The position numbers and the translations under genes are program-made. Below are positions 8,982 to 16,813 of a stretch of 64,000 nt of DNA, one piece after another. Origin of the DNA: an uncultured Gammaproteobacteria bacterium (lineage in GTDB: Bacteria > Pseudomonadota > Gammaproteobacteria > Arenicellales > JAANXG01); NCBI GenBank assembly GCA_947259705.1, contig CAMYNL010000012.1, positions 18,419 to 82,418 on the forward strand. Reading direction: 5' to 3'. The stretch's first letter is position 1, and every line of letters starts with the position of its first letter. Under the pieces are notes generated by a model. The model made no database searches, was not told the origin of the DNA, and saw only the letters and a program-made list of their open reading frames with translations.

Positions 8982-9605
8982 GTGGCGCAGTACTTTCAGA
9001 TTCACCCCGTCAATCCGCAGTCGCGGCTGATCACCAAGGCGGTAGCAATCATGCGCGAGGGCGGTGTAATTGCCTATCCCACTGATTCCAGCTACGCGCT
9101 CGGCTGCCACCTCGGTGACAAGCAGGCCATGGACCGGATTCGCCGGATCAGACGGGTGGGGGAAGAGCACAATTTGACCCTCGTGGCGGGAGACCTGTCT
9201 GAGATCGCGGTCTATGCGAAGATCGCGAATGAGCAATACCGGCTGCTTAAGGCCCTTACGCCAGGACCGTTCACCTTCATACTGCCGGCTTCGCGGCAGG
9301 TACCGCGCCGGCTGCAGAATCCGAAACGCAAAACCATTGGTGTGCGAGTGCCGGACTCCAATATAGTGCGCGCCCTGCTGGCTGACCTCGGGGAACCGAT
9401 CATGAGTTCGACGCTGATTCTACCCGGCTCCGACATGCCCCTGTCCGATGCGCAGGAGATACGAGAACAGCTGGAACACGAACTCGACCTGGTCATCGAT
9501 GGTGGCCCTTGCGGTATCGACCCCACGACCGTCATCGAGTGGATCGAGGAGGCACCGCGTATTGCCCGAGCCGGCAAGGGTGATGTCTCGGCGGTTCTGG
9601 AATGA
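8982..9605 (+). CDS. yciO: YciO-type Sua5/YrdC-domain protein (threonylcarbamoyl-AMP synthase family)
   Basis: A 207-residue single-domain YrdC/Sua5 protein from a GTG start. Landmarks are EGGVIAYPTDSSYALGCHLG (about 27-46), where the family binds nucleotide and threonine, and KRKTIGVRVPD and STLILPG. The HPVNPQSRLI N-terminus and overall length are those of the YciO branch. TsaC enzymes make threonylcarbamoyl-AMP for t6A37 in tRNA. YciO is a related, weakly active branch with uncertain role. It starts 7 bases after pcnB, so the two are probably co-transcribed. Confidence 0.85.
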   Translation: MAQYFQIHPVNPQSRLITKAVAIMREGGVIAYPTDSSYALGCHLGDKQAMDRIRRIRRVGEEHNLTLVAGDLSEIAVYAKIANEQYRLLKALTPGPFTFILPASRQVPRRLQNPKRKTIGVRVPDSNIVRALLADLGEPIMSSTLILPGSDMPLSDAQEIREQLEHELDLVIDGGPCGIDPTTVIEWIEEAPRIARAGKGDVSAVLE

Positions 9606-9625
9606 GTGAGTTAAACCCGGGCGCT

Positions 9626-9634
9626 TGGTATACT
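9626..9634 (+). promoter_or_regulatory. Extended -10 promoter candidate upstream of trpS
   Basis: TGGTATACT has the TGn extension directly before TATACT (9629-9634), which differs from TATAAT by one base. No good -35 is visible, as is common for extended -10 promoters. It lies between the yciO stop and the trpS start, predicting a leader of about 80 bases. Confidence 0.4.
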
Positions 9635-9722
9635 CTGCAGTCCATGGTGTTGCGACCACTTTGCAAAACAGGCCCCACCCTCTCGGCCGGTCACCGCAGC
9701 CGCTTCGTCACCGGAGATCAAA

Positions 9723-10943
9723 TTGATTAATCGTGTTGGTCAGCCCGAGCGCGTGGTGTCAGGCATGCGTCCCACGGGGCGACTGCACCTGGGTCACTAT
9801 CATGGCGTGCTAAAGAACTGGGTAGAGCTTCAGAACGAGTACGACTGCTACTTTTTCATCGCCGACTGGCACGCCCTGACCACACACTACGAGGAAGACC
9901 CGACGTTGATGGGTGACTTCGTGTGGGAGATGGTTATCGACTGGCTGGCCGCCGGTATCGATCCCGGGCGAGCGACGCTGTTCATCCAGTCGCGCGTACT
10001 CCAGCATGCCGAACTCGATGTGCTGTTGTCCATGATTACGCCGCTGAGCTGGCTGGAGCGGGTGCCCAGCTACAAGGATCAGCAGGAGAAATTGAAGGAA
10101 CGGGACCTTGCCACGCATGGATTTCTCGGCTATCCGGTGCTGCAGAGCGCCGACATACTCATCTACGGCGCCAGCAAGGTTCCGGTGGGGGAGGACCAGG
10201 TGCCCCATGTCGAGCTAACACGCGAAATCGCCCGTCGCTTCAACTACCTATACGGTCGCGATTCGGGTTTTGAGGGGAAGGCCCAGGAGGCGATCAAGAA
10301 GCTGGGGAAGAAGGGCGCCAAGCTGTATCGGTCGCTGCAGGTCGCGTACACGGAGCGCGGGGACCACGAAGCACTGGCCAAGGCCCGGGCCTTCGTGGAG
10401 GAACACCAGAACATCACCCTGGGGGAGAAGGAACGGCTTTTCGGTTACCTGGAAGGGGGCGGGCGCCTCGTCTTGGAGGAGCCGGAGGCGCTGTTGACGG
10501 AGGCAGCGCGTCTACCGGGAGTTGACGGGGAGAAGATGTCCAAATCCTATCAGAACACCATCGCATTGCGTGATGACCCCAGGCGGGTGGAGAAGGAATT
10601 GCGGGCGATGCCCACCGATCCGGCGCGCAAGCGCCGGCATGATCCGGGTGATCCGGCGAAATGCCCGGTGTACGAATTGCACAAGGTTTATTCAGACGAG
10701 GCGACCAGGAAGTGGGTTCAGGCCGGCTGCCGGAGCGCCGACATCGGCTGCCTGGAGTGTAAGCAGCCACTGATCGAGAGCATACTTGCGGAGCAGGAAA
10801 TGATGCACGAACGCGCCAGGCAGTATCTAGAGGACCCGACGCTGGTTCGCAATATCATCGCCGACGGCTGTGAACGAGCACATGTGGCTGCTGAGGAGAC
10901 AATGCAGGATGTGCGTGCCTGCGTGGGATTAAGCTACTACTAA
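9723..10943 (+). CDS. trpS: Tryptophanyl-tRNA synthetase, long form with a four-cysteine cluster motif
   Basis: Class I aminoacyl-tRNA synthetase that charges tRNA-Trp. The signature regions are GRLHLGHYHG (19-28, the HIGH-type motif) and KMSKS (271-275). At 406 residues it is about 60-70 longer than the E. coli enzyme, with extra sequence around 180-255. The C-terminal part has cysteines 314, 336, 343 and 346, spaced C-x21-C-x6-C-x2-C. This is almost the C-x22-C-x6-C-x2-C that holds a [4Fe-4S] cluster in Thermotoga TrpRS near the anticodon. The TTG start at 9723 is chosen because the conserved N-terminus follows at once. The stop TAA overlaps the scpA ATG by one base. Confidence 0.95.
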   Translation: MINRVGQPERVVSGMRPTGRLHLGHYHGVLKNWVELQNEYDCYFFIADWHALTTHYEEDPTLMGDFVWEMVIDWLAAGIDPGRATLFIQSRVLQHAELDVLLSMITPLSWLERVPSYKDQQEKLKERDLATHGFLGYPVLQSADILIYGASKVPVGEDQVPHVELTREIARRFNYLYGRDSGFEGKAQEAIKKLGKKGAKLYRSLQVAYTERGDHEALAKARAFVEEHQNITLGEKERLFGYLEGGGRLVLEEPEALLTEAARLPGVDGEKMSKSYQNTIALRDDPRRVEKELRAMPTDPARKRRHDPGDPAKCPVYELHKVYSDEATRKWVQAGCRSADIGCLECKQPLIESILAEQEMMHERARQYLEDPTLVRNIIADGCERAHVAAEETMQDVRACVGLSYY

Positions 10944-11749
10944 TGAGCGTGCAGGAAACGACCCAAGGTACAATGCATGCGGAAGCCTTTCGCGCCGTGG
11001 TCCGCGGCGAAGCATTACAGCAGTTGCCGCATGATCTCTACATACCGCCCGATGCGCTGGAAGTAATACTGGAGAGTTTCGAGGGCCCACTGGACCTGCT
11101 GCTTTACCTGATTCGCAAACAGAACCTCGACATACTGGACATACCGGTGGCGGAAATCACGCATCAATACATGCAATACATCGAATTGATGCGGGTGGCG
11201 CGACTGGACCTGGCGGCGGAGTATCTGTTGATGGCCGCGATGCTTGCGGAGATCAAGTCGCGCATGTTGTTACCGCGTCCCGAGGAGGAAGAGTACGAAG
11301 AGGACCCGCGTGCGGCTCTGGTGCGCCGGCTTCAGGAGTACGAGCGCTTTCGCGAGGCCGCTTTCGAACTCGATCAACTGGCTCGCCTGGAGCGTGATCT
11401 GTTCGTGGCCAGTGCCCGCTTCGTCGACGAGGCGCAGCTGGAAACGCAGCCGGAAGTGAGTCTAGAGCAACTGGCCGCTGCGTTCCAGAATGTACTGCGG
11501 GAGGTCGATCGCTATCGGCATCTAAACATCAGCCGGGAGTTGCTCTCGGTACGTGAGCGCATGACACAGATTCTGGACAAGCTCAAACGTGCTGAATACA
11601 TGGATTTTCAGCAGCTGTTCGACTCCGTCGAAGGCCGCATGGGCCTGATCGTCACCTTTATCGCGATCCTGGAACTCTGCAAGGACCACATGGTGGTGGT
11701 GGTGCAGAGCGAGCCATTCGCACCCATCCATGTGAAGAGCGCAGCGTGA
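10943..11749 (+). CDS. scpA: Segregation and condensation protein A
   Basis: Kleisin subunit of the SMC-ScpAB condensin complex. It is 268 residues long. The family N-terminal motif LESFEGPLDLLLYLIRKQNLDILDIPV (split about 41-67) is clear, followed by EYLLMAAMLAEIKSRMLLPRP. The C-terminal winged-helix part ends FIAILELCKDHMV. It overlaps trpS by one base and is followed by scpB after 18 bases, the usual pair. An scpAB pair implies an Smc protein elsewhere rather than only MukBEF. Confidence 0.96.
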   Translation: MSVQETTQGTMHAEAFRAVVRGEALQQLPHDLYIPPDALEVILESFEGPLDLLLYLIRKQNLDILDIPVAEITHQYMQYIELMRVARLDLAAEYLLMAAMLAEIKSRMLLPRPEEEEYEEDPRAALVRRLQEYERFREAAFELDQLARLERDLFVASARFVDEAQLETQPEVSLEQLAAAFQNVLREVDRYRHLNISRELLSVRERMTQILDKLKRAEYMDFQQLFDSVEGRMGLIVTFIAILELCKDHMVVVVQSEPFAPIHVKSAA

Positions 11750-11767
11750 TAGTCTAGGAGACTGAGC

Positions 11768-12496
11768 TTGGCGGAAGACACGCGTGAGTTGGCGAACATC
11801 ATAGAGGCTTCGATTCTTGCTGCTGAAGAGCCGCTCACCGTGGCCACTATCATGTCGCTTTTTCCTGATGATGCCGCACCGTCGCGCGAGGAAGTGGAGG
11901 CTGCATTGCAGGCGCTGGATACGGCCTGTGTGGGGCGCGGTATCGAGTTGAAGCGTATCGGCAAGGGCTATCGTTTTCAGTCCAGGGAAAAGTACTCACC
12001 CTGGTTGCGCAAGCTCAACGAGGGCAGGCCGCCGCGTTATTCTCGCGCGCTGATGGAGACCCTGGCCATTGTCGCTTATCGGCAGCCGGTCACCCGGGGC
12101 GACATCGAGGAGATCCGTGGTGTTACAGTCAGCAGCGATATCATGCGGGTCCTGCTCAACCGGGGATGGGTCAAGGAAGTCGGCCACCGAGATGTCCCGG
12201 GCCATCCGGCCCTGTTCGGTACCACCCGCGGGTTTCTCGAGTATTTCAACCTGCGCGGATTGAGTGAATTGCCACCATTGATCGAGCGCCGGGAACAAAG
12301 CGAGATCGCCAGCGAGTTGAACCTCAGTCTCCCCCTGGACCCGGTCCAGGATACAGATGGTGCAGACGATGGAACCGGGACCGTTACCGCCCCCGCGGAG
12401 CCGGGCGACGCCACTCCAGTCACGGCCGAGGTCATACCGCTGGAGCCGCGCACGGAAACCGCGACCGACCCGAATATTGACAGAAAAACTCCATAA
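11768..12496 (+). CDS. scpB: Segregation and condensation protein B
   Basis: Winged-helix partner that dimerises and binds ScpA in the SMC complex. It is 242 residues long from a TTG start preceded by CTAGGAGACTGAGC, which contains a good ribosome site. The tandem winged-helix core is seen in RFQSREKYSPWLRKL, RYSRALMETLAIVAYRQPV and TRGDIEEIRGVTVSSDIMR. It has an extra acidic, proline- and alanine-rich tail after about residue 190. Its 3' end overlaps the predicted rluB start by 20 bases. Confidence 0.95.
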   Translation: MAEDTRELANIIEASILAAEEPLTVATIMSLFPDDAAPSREEVEAALQALDTACVGRGIELKRIGKGYRFQSREKYSPWLRKLNEGRPPRYSRALMETLAIVAYRQPVTRGDIEEIRGVTVSSDIMRVLLNRGWVKEVGHRDVPGHPALFGTTRGFLEYFNLRGLSELPPLIERREQSEIASELNLSLPLDPVQDTDGADDGTGTVTAPAEPGDATPVTAEVIPLEPRTETATDPNIDRKTP

Positions 12497-13235
12497 GGTC
12501 CTGGCCCGGACCGGACTCGGCTCGCGCCGGCAGGTGGAAAAATGGATCGCCGAGGGGCGCGTTACCGTTGACGGCAAGGTTGCGGAGACCGGTTCGCGGA
12601 TTATCGGGCGGGAGGCGGTTGAGTTTGACCGACGCCCGGTCGCCCTGCCTCCGCCCGCTCCGCGACGAGTATTGATCTATCACAAACCGGTCGGGGAGAT
12701 ATGCACCCGCAGCGATCCTCGGCACCGCATCTCCGTTTTCAGCCGCCTGCCGCCGCTGCGCGAAGGGCGTTGGGTAGGGGTAGGTCGCCTGGATCTCAAT
12801 ACTTCCGGTTTGCTGCTGTTTACCACGGATGGCGAACTCGCCGACCGACTGATGCACCCTTCCTCAGGGATCGAGCGCGAGTACCTGGTGCGGGTGCAGG
12901 GCCGGGTGTCCTCATCAGACATCCGGCGCCTGCTGGGCGGGGTCACCCTGGACGGCGTCAAGCTCCAGTTTCATGCGTTGGAAGAACTGCCCAAGTCGAG
13001 TGGCAGCAACCGCTGGTATCGCGTCATCGTACGAGAGGGACGTTATCGCGAAGTCAGGCGTCTGTGGCAGCAGATCGGGGCTCGGGTGAACCGTTTACAG
13101 CGAATACGCTTTGGTCCGCTGCGCTTGCCGAAAAACCTCGTTCCCGGAAACTGGCAAGAAGCGCGGCCTGCCGAGCGCGACCGGCTGTATCAGGCGGCGG
13201 GGCTGGCGCCTGCGGCCCACCGTGCGCGGGCGTGA
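12477..13235 (+). CDS. rluB: 23S rRNA pseudouridine synthase RluB
   Basis: Converts U2605 of 23S rRNA (E. coli numbering) to pseudouridine. An N-terminal S4 RNA-binding domain (EKLHKVLARTGLGSRRQVEK, then AEGRVTVDG) is followed by the RsuA-type catalytic domain with VGRLDLNTSGLLLFTTDGEL, whose aspartate is the catalytic residue. I start it at TTG 12477, directly before the S4 domain, giving 252 residues. An ATG at 12357 in the same frame would add a Pro/Arg-rich stretch that lies wholly inside scpB and looks non-native. The stop overlaps the next start as GTGA. Confidence 0.9.
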   Translation: MTEKLHKVLARTGLGSRRQVEKWIAEGRVTVDGKVAETGSRIIGREAVEFDRRPVALPPPAPRRVLIYHKPVGEICTRSDPRHRISVFSRLPPLREGRWVGVGRLDLNTSGLLLFTTDGELADRLMHPSSGIEREYLVRVQGRVSSSDIRRLLGGVTLDGVKLQFHALEELPKSSGSNRWYRVIVREGRYREVRRLWQQIGARVNRLQRIRFGPLRLPKNLVPGNWQEARPAERDRLYQAAGLAPAAHRARA

Positions 13236-13885
13236 ACGAACCCGCCCTAATTCGTCTCGTATATCGTCGACTGCTGACCGCCTACGGCGAGCAGAGATGG
13301 TGGCCCGGCGACTCACCCTTCGAAGTAATGGTGGGGGCCGTTCTGACGCAGAATACGGCTTGGCGAAACGTGGAGAAGGCGATTGGCAGATTGCACGCAG
13401 CGAAGGTGATGACACCGGCCGCAATCTATGAGGCAGACCCGGTGCTGCTGGCGCAATGGCTGCGGCCCGCCGGGTACTACAACCTCAAGGCACAAAGGTT
13501 GCGTGCGCTGTGCCTGTGGTTGCATGACGTCGGTGGTGTGGAGGCCGCCGGTCGTGATGATACCGCCTCGCTGCGGCGGCAGCTGCTGGGGATCAAGGGC
13601 ATAGGCCCGGAGACCGCCGATGCTATTTTGCTTTACGCCTTCCAGCGACCGGTGTTCGTGATCGATGCGTATACGAGACGTCTGTTCGGCCGTCTCGGGG
13701 TCATTACCGCTGACGAGAGTTATTGTGGACTTGCCCAGCGTTTCCAGGCCGCTTTACCGCCGCAGACCATGCGTTACAATGAATACCATGCATTGGTGGT
13801 GCGCCATGGAAAGGAGGCGTGTCGATCCCGGCCGCGATGTCAGGCATGCTGCCTGGCCGTGATGTGCCAAGGTAAGCAAACGTGA
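13232..13885 (+). CDS. Endonuclease III-related DNA glycosylase (MagIII-like HhH-GPD protein)
   Basis: A 217-residue HhH-GPD protein. The helix-hairpin-helix is at about 119-129 (LGIKGIGPETAD), the conserved catalytic aspartate is D145 (VIDAYTRR), and four cysteines (197, 203, 206, 212) form a C-x5-C-x2-C-x5-C Fe-S loop at the C-terminus. The lysine that makes EndoIII a lyase is replaced by E127. That places it with the EndoIII-related branch (COG2231-like) that includes the 3-methyladenine glycosylase MagIII, so a monofunctional base-excision glycosylase is likely. The GTG start overlaps the rluB stop (GTGA), and its own stop overlaps the next GTG, so translation is probably coupled through the three genes. 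Confidence 0.85.
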   Translation: MNEPALIRLVYRRLLTAYGEQRWWPGDSPFEVMVGAVLTQNTAWRNVEKAIGRLHAAKVMTPAAIYEADPVLLAQWLRPAGYYNLKAQRLRALCLWLHDVGGVEAAGRDDTASLRRQLLGIKGIGPETADAILLYAFQRPVFVIDAYTRRLFGRLGVITADESYCGLAQRFQAALPPQTMRYNEYHALVVRHGKEACRSRPRCQACCLAVMCQGKQT

Positions 13886-14640
13886 AGCTGTCCGTAATAA
13901 CGGTTGCCCGCAATGCCGCCGCGACCATATCCGACACTCTGCGGTCGGTGGCGGAACAAAGCCATCCACACGTAGAACACATCGTTATCGACGGTGCTTC
14001 GACCGACGACACGCTGCAGATCGTCCGTGGGTTCAGTCATATCGCACAACTGGTTTCCGAATCCGACAGTGGTCTGTACCACGCCATGAACAAGGGCATC
14101 CGCATGGCGACGGGAGAGGTCATCGGCATCCTCAATGCGGATGACGTGTATGCTCACGCAGATGTGCTGACATCCATTGCGAACACGTTCGAGGACCCCG
14201 ACATAGACGTCTCTTATGGCGACCTGGTCTATGTCGAACGTGATCATCCTGACCGGGTCGTGCGCTACTGGCAGTCCAAACCCTTTTCGCCGGGGCTATT
14301 TCGGCGCGGTTGGCTGCCGGCCCATCCCACGTTCTTCGTTCGTCATTCTGTATACGAAAAGTACGGCGGCTTTGATCTCAGCTACCGTATTCAGTCGGAT
14401 TTCGAGCTGACCATGCGCCTGCTCGAGATTCACCGGGTGCCGTCCCGCTACCTTCCGGAGATTCTGGTGCGGATGCGCATGGGAGGCGCGACCAACAACA
14501 GTATTGCCAACATGATCAAGGGCAACATGGAGTCTTACCGCGCCTGTCGGCGCCACGGGCTGGCGGTGACCCCCTGGTTTTTTGTCAGCAAGTTCGCGTC
14601 CCGGCTGCCCCAGTTCCTGCGGCGGCCGGCCGCCGACTGA
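13882..14640 (+). CDS. Family 2 glycosyltransferase
   Basis: A 252-residue GT-A fold glycosyltransferase starting at GTG with MKLSVITVARNAAATISDTL. It has the nucleotide-binding IDGASTDDT and the metal-binding NADDVY (DxD-type) near residue 93. The ED-like acceptor region is replaced by IQSDFELTMRLLE. There is no membrane segment. Members of this family transfer one sugar to an LPS or exopolysaccharide precursor. It stands alone, far from the glycan cluster, coupled by a GTGA overlap to a DNA-repair gene, so its target cannot be deduced from context. Confidence 0.85.
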   Translation: MKLSVITVARNAAATISDTLRSVAEQSHPHVEHIVIDGASTDDTLQIVRGFSHIAQLVSESDSGLYHAMNKGIRMATGEVIGILNADDVYAHADVLTSIANTFEDPDIDVSYGDLVYVERDHPDRVVRYWQSKPFSPGLFRRGWLPAHPTFFVRHSVYEKYGGFDLSYRIQSDFELTMRLLEIHRVPSRYLPEILVRMRMGGATNNSIANMIKGNMESYRACRRHGLAVTPWFFVSKFASRLPQFLRRPAAD

Positions 14641-14734
14641 CCGTGGCATCGCAGTGTCAGTCGGGCTGGCGCGGCAATATTTGCGCCGCGCCGGTCGCGG
14701 CGGTACGATCGAGACTCATACGAGGTTGAACAAT

Positions 14735-15196
14735 ATGACGGAAAGCGCCACGGAACATCCTGACCGCCGGCAACGGACCCGCGACGTGATCGACAAGCTG
14801 GTGACGGAGCGCACCGAGATGCTGGTACTGTTCTGCCGCGCTGCCGGGATTGATTCCATTACGCCCGGGGCAAACATCAGCACCCTTCAGACGTCCGCCG
14901 ATGTCGTCGAGGAGTTCTGCCAGGTGCTGGTGGATTACGTGGCGGCGGGGCATTTCGCGCTTTACGAGCGGATAAGTAATGGACGTGAAAGGCGTCGCGC
15001 CATACTCGATGTGGCCGAGCGCATCTATCCGGACCTGGCGGCGACCACCGACGCAGCGGTTGAATTCAACGAGAAATATCAGGATCGCTTAGCCGCAGAA
15101 GATCGCGAGGCGCTGGCGGCGGACCTGTCCGGGCTCGGAGAACAGCTGGCGCTGCGGGTCGAACTGGAAGATCAGCTGCTGGCACAGATGCGTTGA
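14735..15196 (+). CDS. rsd: Anti-sigma factor Rsd/AlgQ family regulator
   Basis: A 153-residue helical protein of the Rsd/AlgQ family, which binds sigma-70 region 4 and frees RNA polymerase for alternative sigma factors. Landmarks are TERTEMLVLFCRAAGI, LQTSADVVEEFCQVLVDYVAAGHFALYERI and the C-terminal LGEQLALRVELEDQLLAQM. The start is ATG 14735, preceded by CGAGGTTGAACAAT. The frame stays open upstream to 14582, but that part overlaps the glycosyltransferase gene and is unrelated to the family. It converges with yciK, with four bases between the stops. Confidence 0.88.
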   Translation: MTESATEHPDRRQRTRDVIDKLVTERTEMLVLFCRAAGIDSITPGANISTLQTSADVVEEFCQVLVDYVAAGHFALYERISNGRERRRAILDVAERIYPDLAATTDAAVEFNEKYQDRLAAEDREALAADLSGLGEQLALRVELEDQLLAQMR

Positions 15197-15200
15197 GTTT

Positions 15201-15968
15201 TCAGACCTGCGCGTTCAGGACCTGCCCCCTGACGTCCAGGCTGTCATCTCCCATCAGGTAAAGATAGGCCGGAACCACCGCACCCGCGGCGGGTATCTTT
15301 TCCGGATTCTCTCCCGGGTAGGCCAGATTGCGCATCCGGGTGCGGACCGGACCCGGATCCAACGTGTTCACCCGTATCCCAGTGTTGTTTTCGAGTTCTT
15401 CGGCCCAGATCCGCGCCAGTCCCTCGATCCCCGCGTAGGCGACGCTGTAGGCGCCCCAGTATGCGCGGCCGCGACGGCCGACGTCGGCTGAGGTAAATAA
15501 CAGTGAAGCATGCTCCGCCGCACGTAGCAGGGGCAGGGTGGCACGGGTGAGCAAGTAAGGAGCCCGCAGATTCACCTGCATGACCAGATCCCACTGGGCC
15601 AGGTCGCAGGCGTGCAGTGGAGCGAGGCCGCGAAGTTCGCCGGCGTTGTGCAACAGGCCGTCCAGTTGGCCAAAATCGTGCGCAATGCCTGCCGCAACGG
15701 TTTGCGCCTGTTCCCATTCCAGTTTCTCCAGGTCCTGTACCGCCAGCGCCGGTTCCGGATGGCCGGAGGCAACGATATCGTCGTAAAGCATCTCCAGCCT
15801 GCGCCGTTTCTTGTCCAGGGCGATGACCGTGGCGCCATAGCGGGCAAGGCCGAGTGAGACCTCACGGCCGATGCCGTCGCTGGCGCCTGTCACCAGCACT
15901 ACGCGGCCCGTCAGCAGCCCGTCCGCTGGCAGATAGGAGCACAACGGACTGGGTAAGGAGGGATTCAT
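15201..15968 (-). CDS. yciK: YciK-family short-chain dehydrogenase/reductase, catalytic lysine missing
   Basis: A 255-residue Rossmann-fold SDR. It has the cofactor motif TGASDGIG (27-34), the HNAG motif (107-110), S160 and Y174. The family YxxxK is here Y174-S-V-A-Y178, so the usual catalytic lysine is a tyrosine. The C-terminal segment NTLDPGPVRTRMRNLAYPGE is typical of YciK, whose substrate is unknown. The missing lysine suggests lost or altered chemistry, though the frame is intact. It is last in the minus-strand operon, and its ATG overlaps the stop of the preceding gene (ATGA). Confidence 0.85.
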   Translation of the reverse strand: MNPSLPSPLCSYLPADGLLTGRVVLVTGASDGIGREVSLGLARYGATVIALDKKRRRLEMLYDDIVASGHPEPALAVQDLEKLEWEQAQTVAAGIAHDFGQLDGLLHNAGELRGLAPLHACDLAQWDLVMQVNLRAPYLLTRATLPLLRAAEHASLLFTSADVGRRGRAYWGAYSVAYAGIEGLARIWAEELENNTGIRVNTLDPGPVRTRMRNLAYPGENPEKIPAAGAVVPAYLYLMGDDSLDVRGQVLNAQV

Positions 15969-16813
15969 GATCGCTTTTCCTGTCGCGTCACTTGCCTGTG
16001 CGTACGCAGCGCTATCCAGGCCCGGCGCAACGGGGTCAACCGGGTTCGTACCTCGGTAACGCTGTGCGGGTCCATCTCCGCCAGGGTGGCCTCGTCTATC
16101 GCCGCCAGCACCAGTGCCGGCAGCTGACCACGCAGCCGGTCCGGCGGCAGTTCCCTGCGGGCCGCCGCGAACTCCTCCCCGGCTGCCGCGGTATGTTCGT
16201 GCACCGCGTACGCGAGTGCCGCTTTGTTGCTGGCCGCGGCCGATAGCTCCCGCGGCAGCAGAGCCGGCCGCCGGCGGGCCACCAACCCCAGATTCAGCAG
16301 CAGTTCGGCAAGTCCGTGACCGTTTCCCAGATGGCGGGCGAACCCGTCGCTGGCCGACGAGTGACCACCCAACACGCGGCAGATGCAGATCATGACTTCA
16401 CTCCACATGACACGTTGATAATGAGCCCCGGATCGCTGCGGACCCGCATCTTCGGACACTTCGAGAACTGCAGATACCGCTTCCAGGGAGCGGATCAAGG
16501 GTGCCGGATCGAATTGTGGTCTCAGGGCTGCGAGACAAACGGTGGCGGGATGCCGGGGCGAGCCATGCCACAGACACGCTATTTCGTCGCTCCACCAGTG
16601 CAGCCTGGCCGCAGCCAAGTCGGTATCCCGGCTCCACGCCAGGTTCTGCAGTTCGTCCGCCAGGGCGAACAGCCCCAGCAGGGCGGCCCGGTCGTCCGCC
16701 TTCGCGAAACGTGCGGCGTAATGCAAAGTGGAACCGGGAGCGGCGATCCGTTGGCTGCAGTAATCGAGTGCGGAGGATGCATCAACGCCGGCCCGAGATC
16801 CGTGCGTATTCAT
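15965..16813 (-). CDS. Phytoene/squalene synthase-like protein lacking the Asp-rich motifs
   Basis: A 282-residue all-alpha protein that matches the squalene/phytoene synthase superfamily in pattern (DYCSQRIAAPGSTLHYAARF, LFALADELQNLAW, RLHWWSDEI, GLAELLLNLGLVARR). It does not have the two DDxxD-type magnesium/diphosphate motifs: the first is ADELQ and the second is absent. A prenyl-condensing activity is therefore unlikely. It looks more like the NDUFAF6 type of non-catalytic relative, linked in other organisms to respiratory complex I assembly. It overlaps yciK and rmuC by four bases at each side, so it is tightly coupled in the mtaD-yciK operon. Confidence 0.7.
   Translation of the reverse strand: MNTHGSRAGVDASSALDYCSQRIAAPGSTLHYAARFAKADDRAALLGLFALADELQNLAWSRDTDLAAARLHWWSDEIACLWHGSPRHPATVCLAALRPQFDPAPLIRSLEAVSAVLEVSEDAGPQRSGAHYQRVMWSEVMICICRVLGGHSSASDGFARHLGNGHGLAELLLNLGLVARRRPALLPRELSAAASNKAALAYAVHEHTAAAGEEFAAARRELPPDRLRGQLPALVLAAIDEATLAEMDPHSVTEVRTRLTPLRRAWIALRTHRQVTRQEKRS

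Noticed and set aside
12357..12476. Longer rluB start at ATG 12357
   Set aside because: It would add 40 residues of Pro/Arg-rich sequence lying entirely inside scpB. The S4 domain begins right after TTG 12477.
12701..13231. Open frame extending upstream of the EndoIII-like gene
   Set aside because: It is the other-frame shadow of rluB. Similarity to HhH-GPD proteins begins only after GTG 13232.
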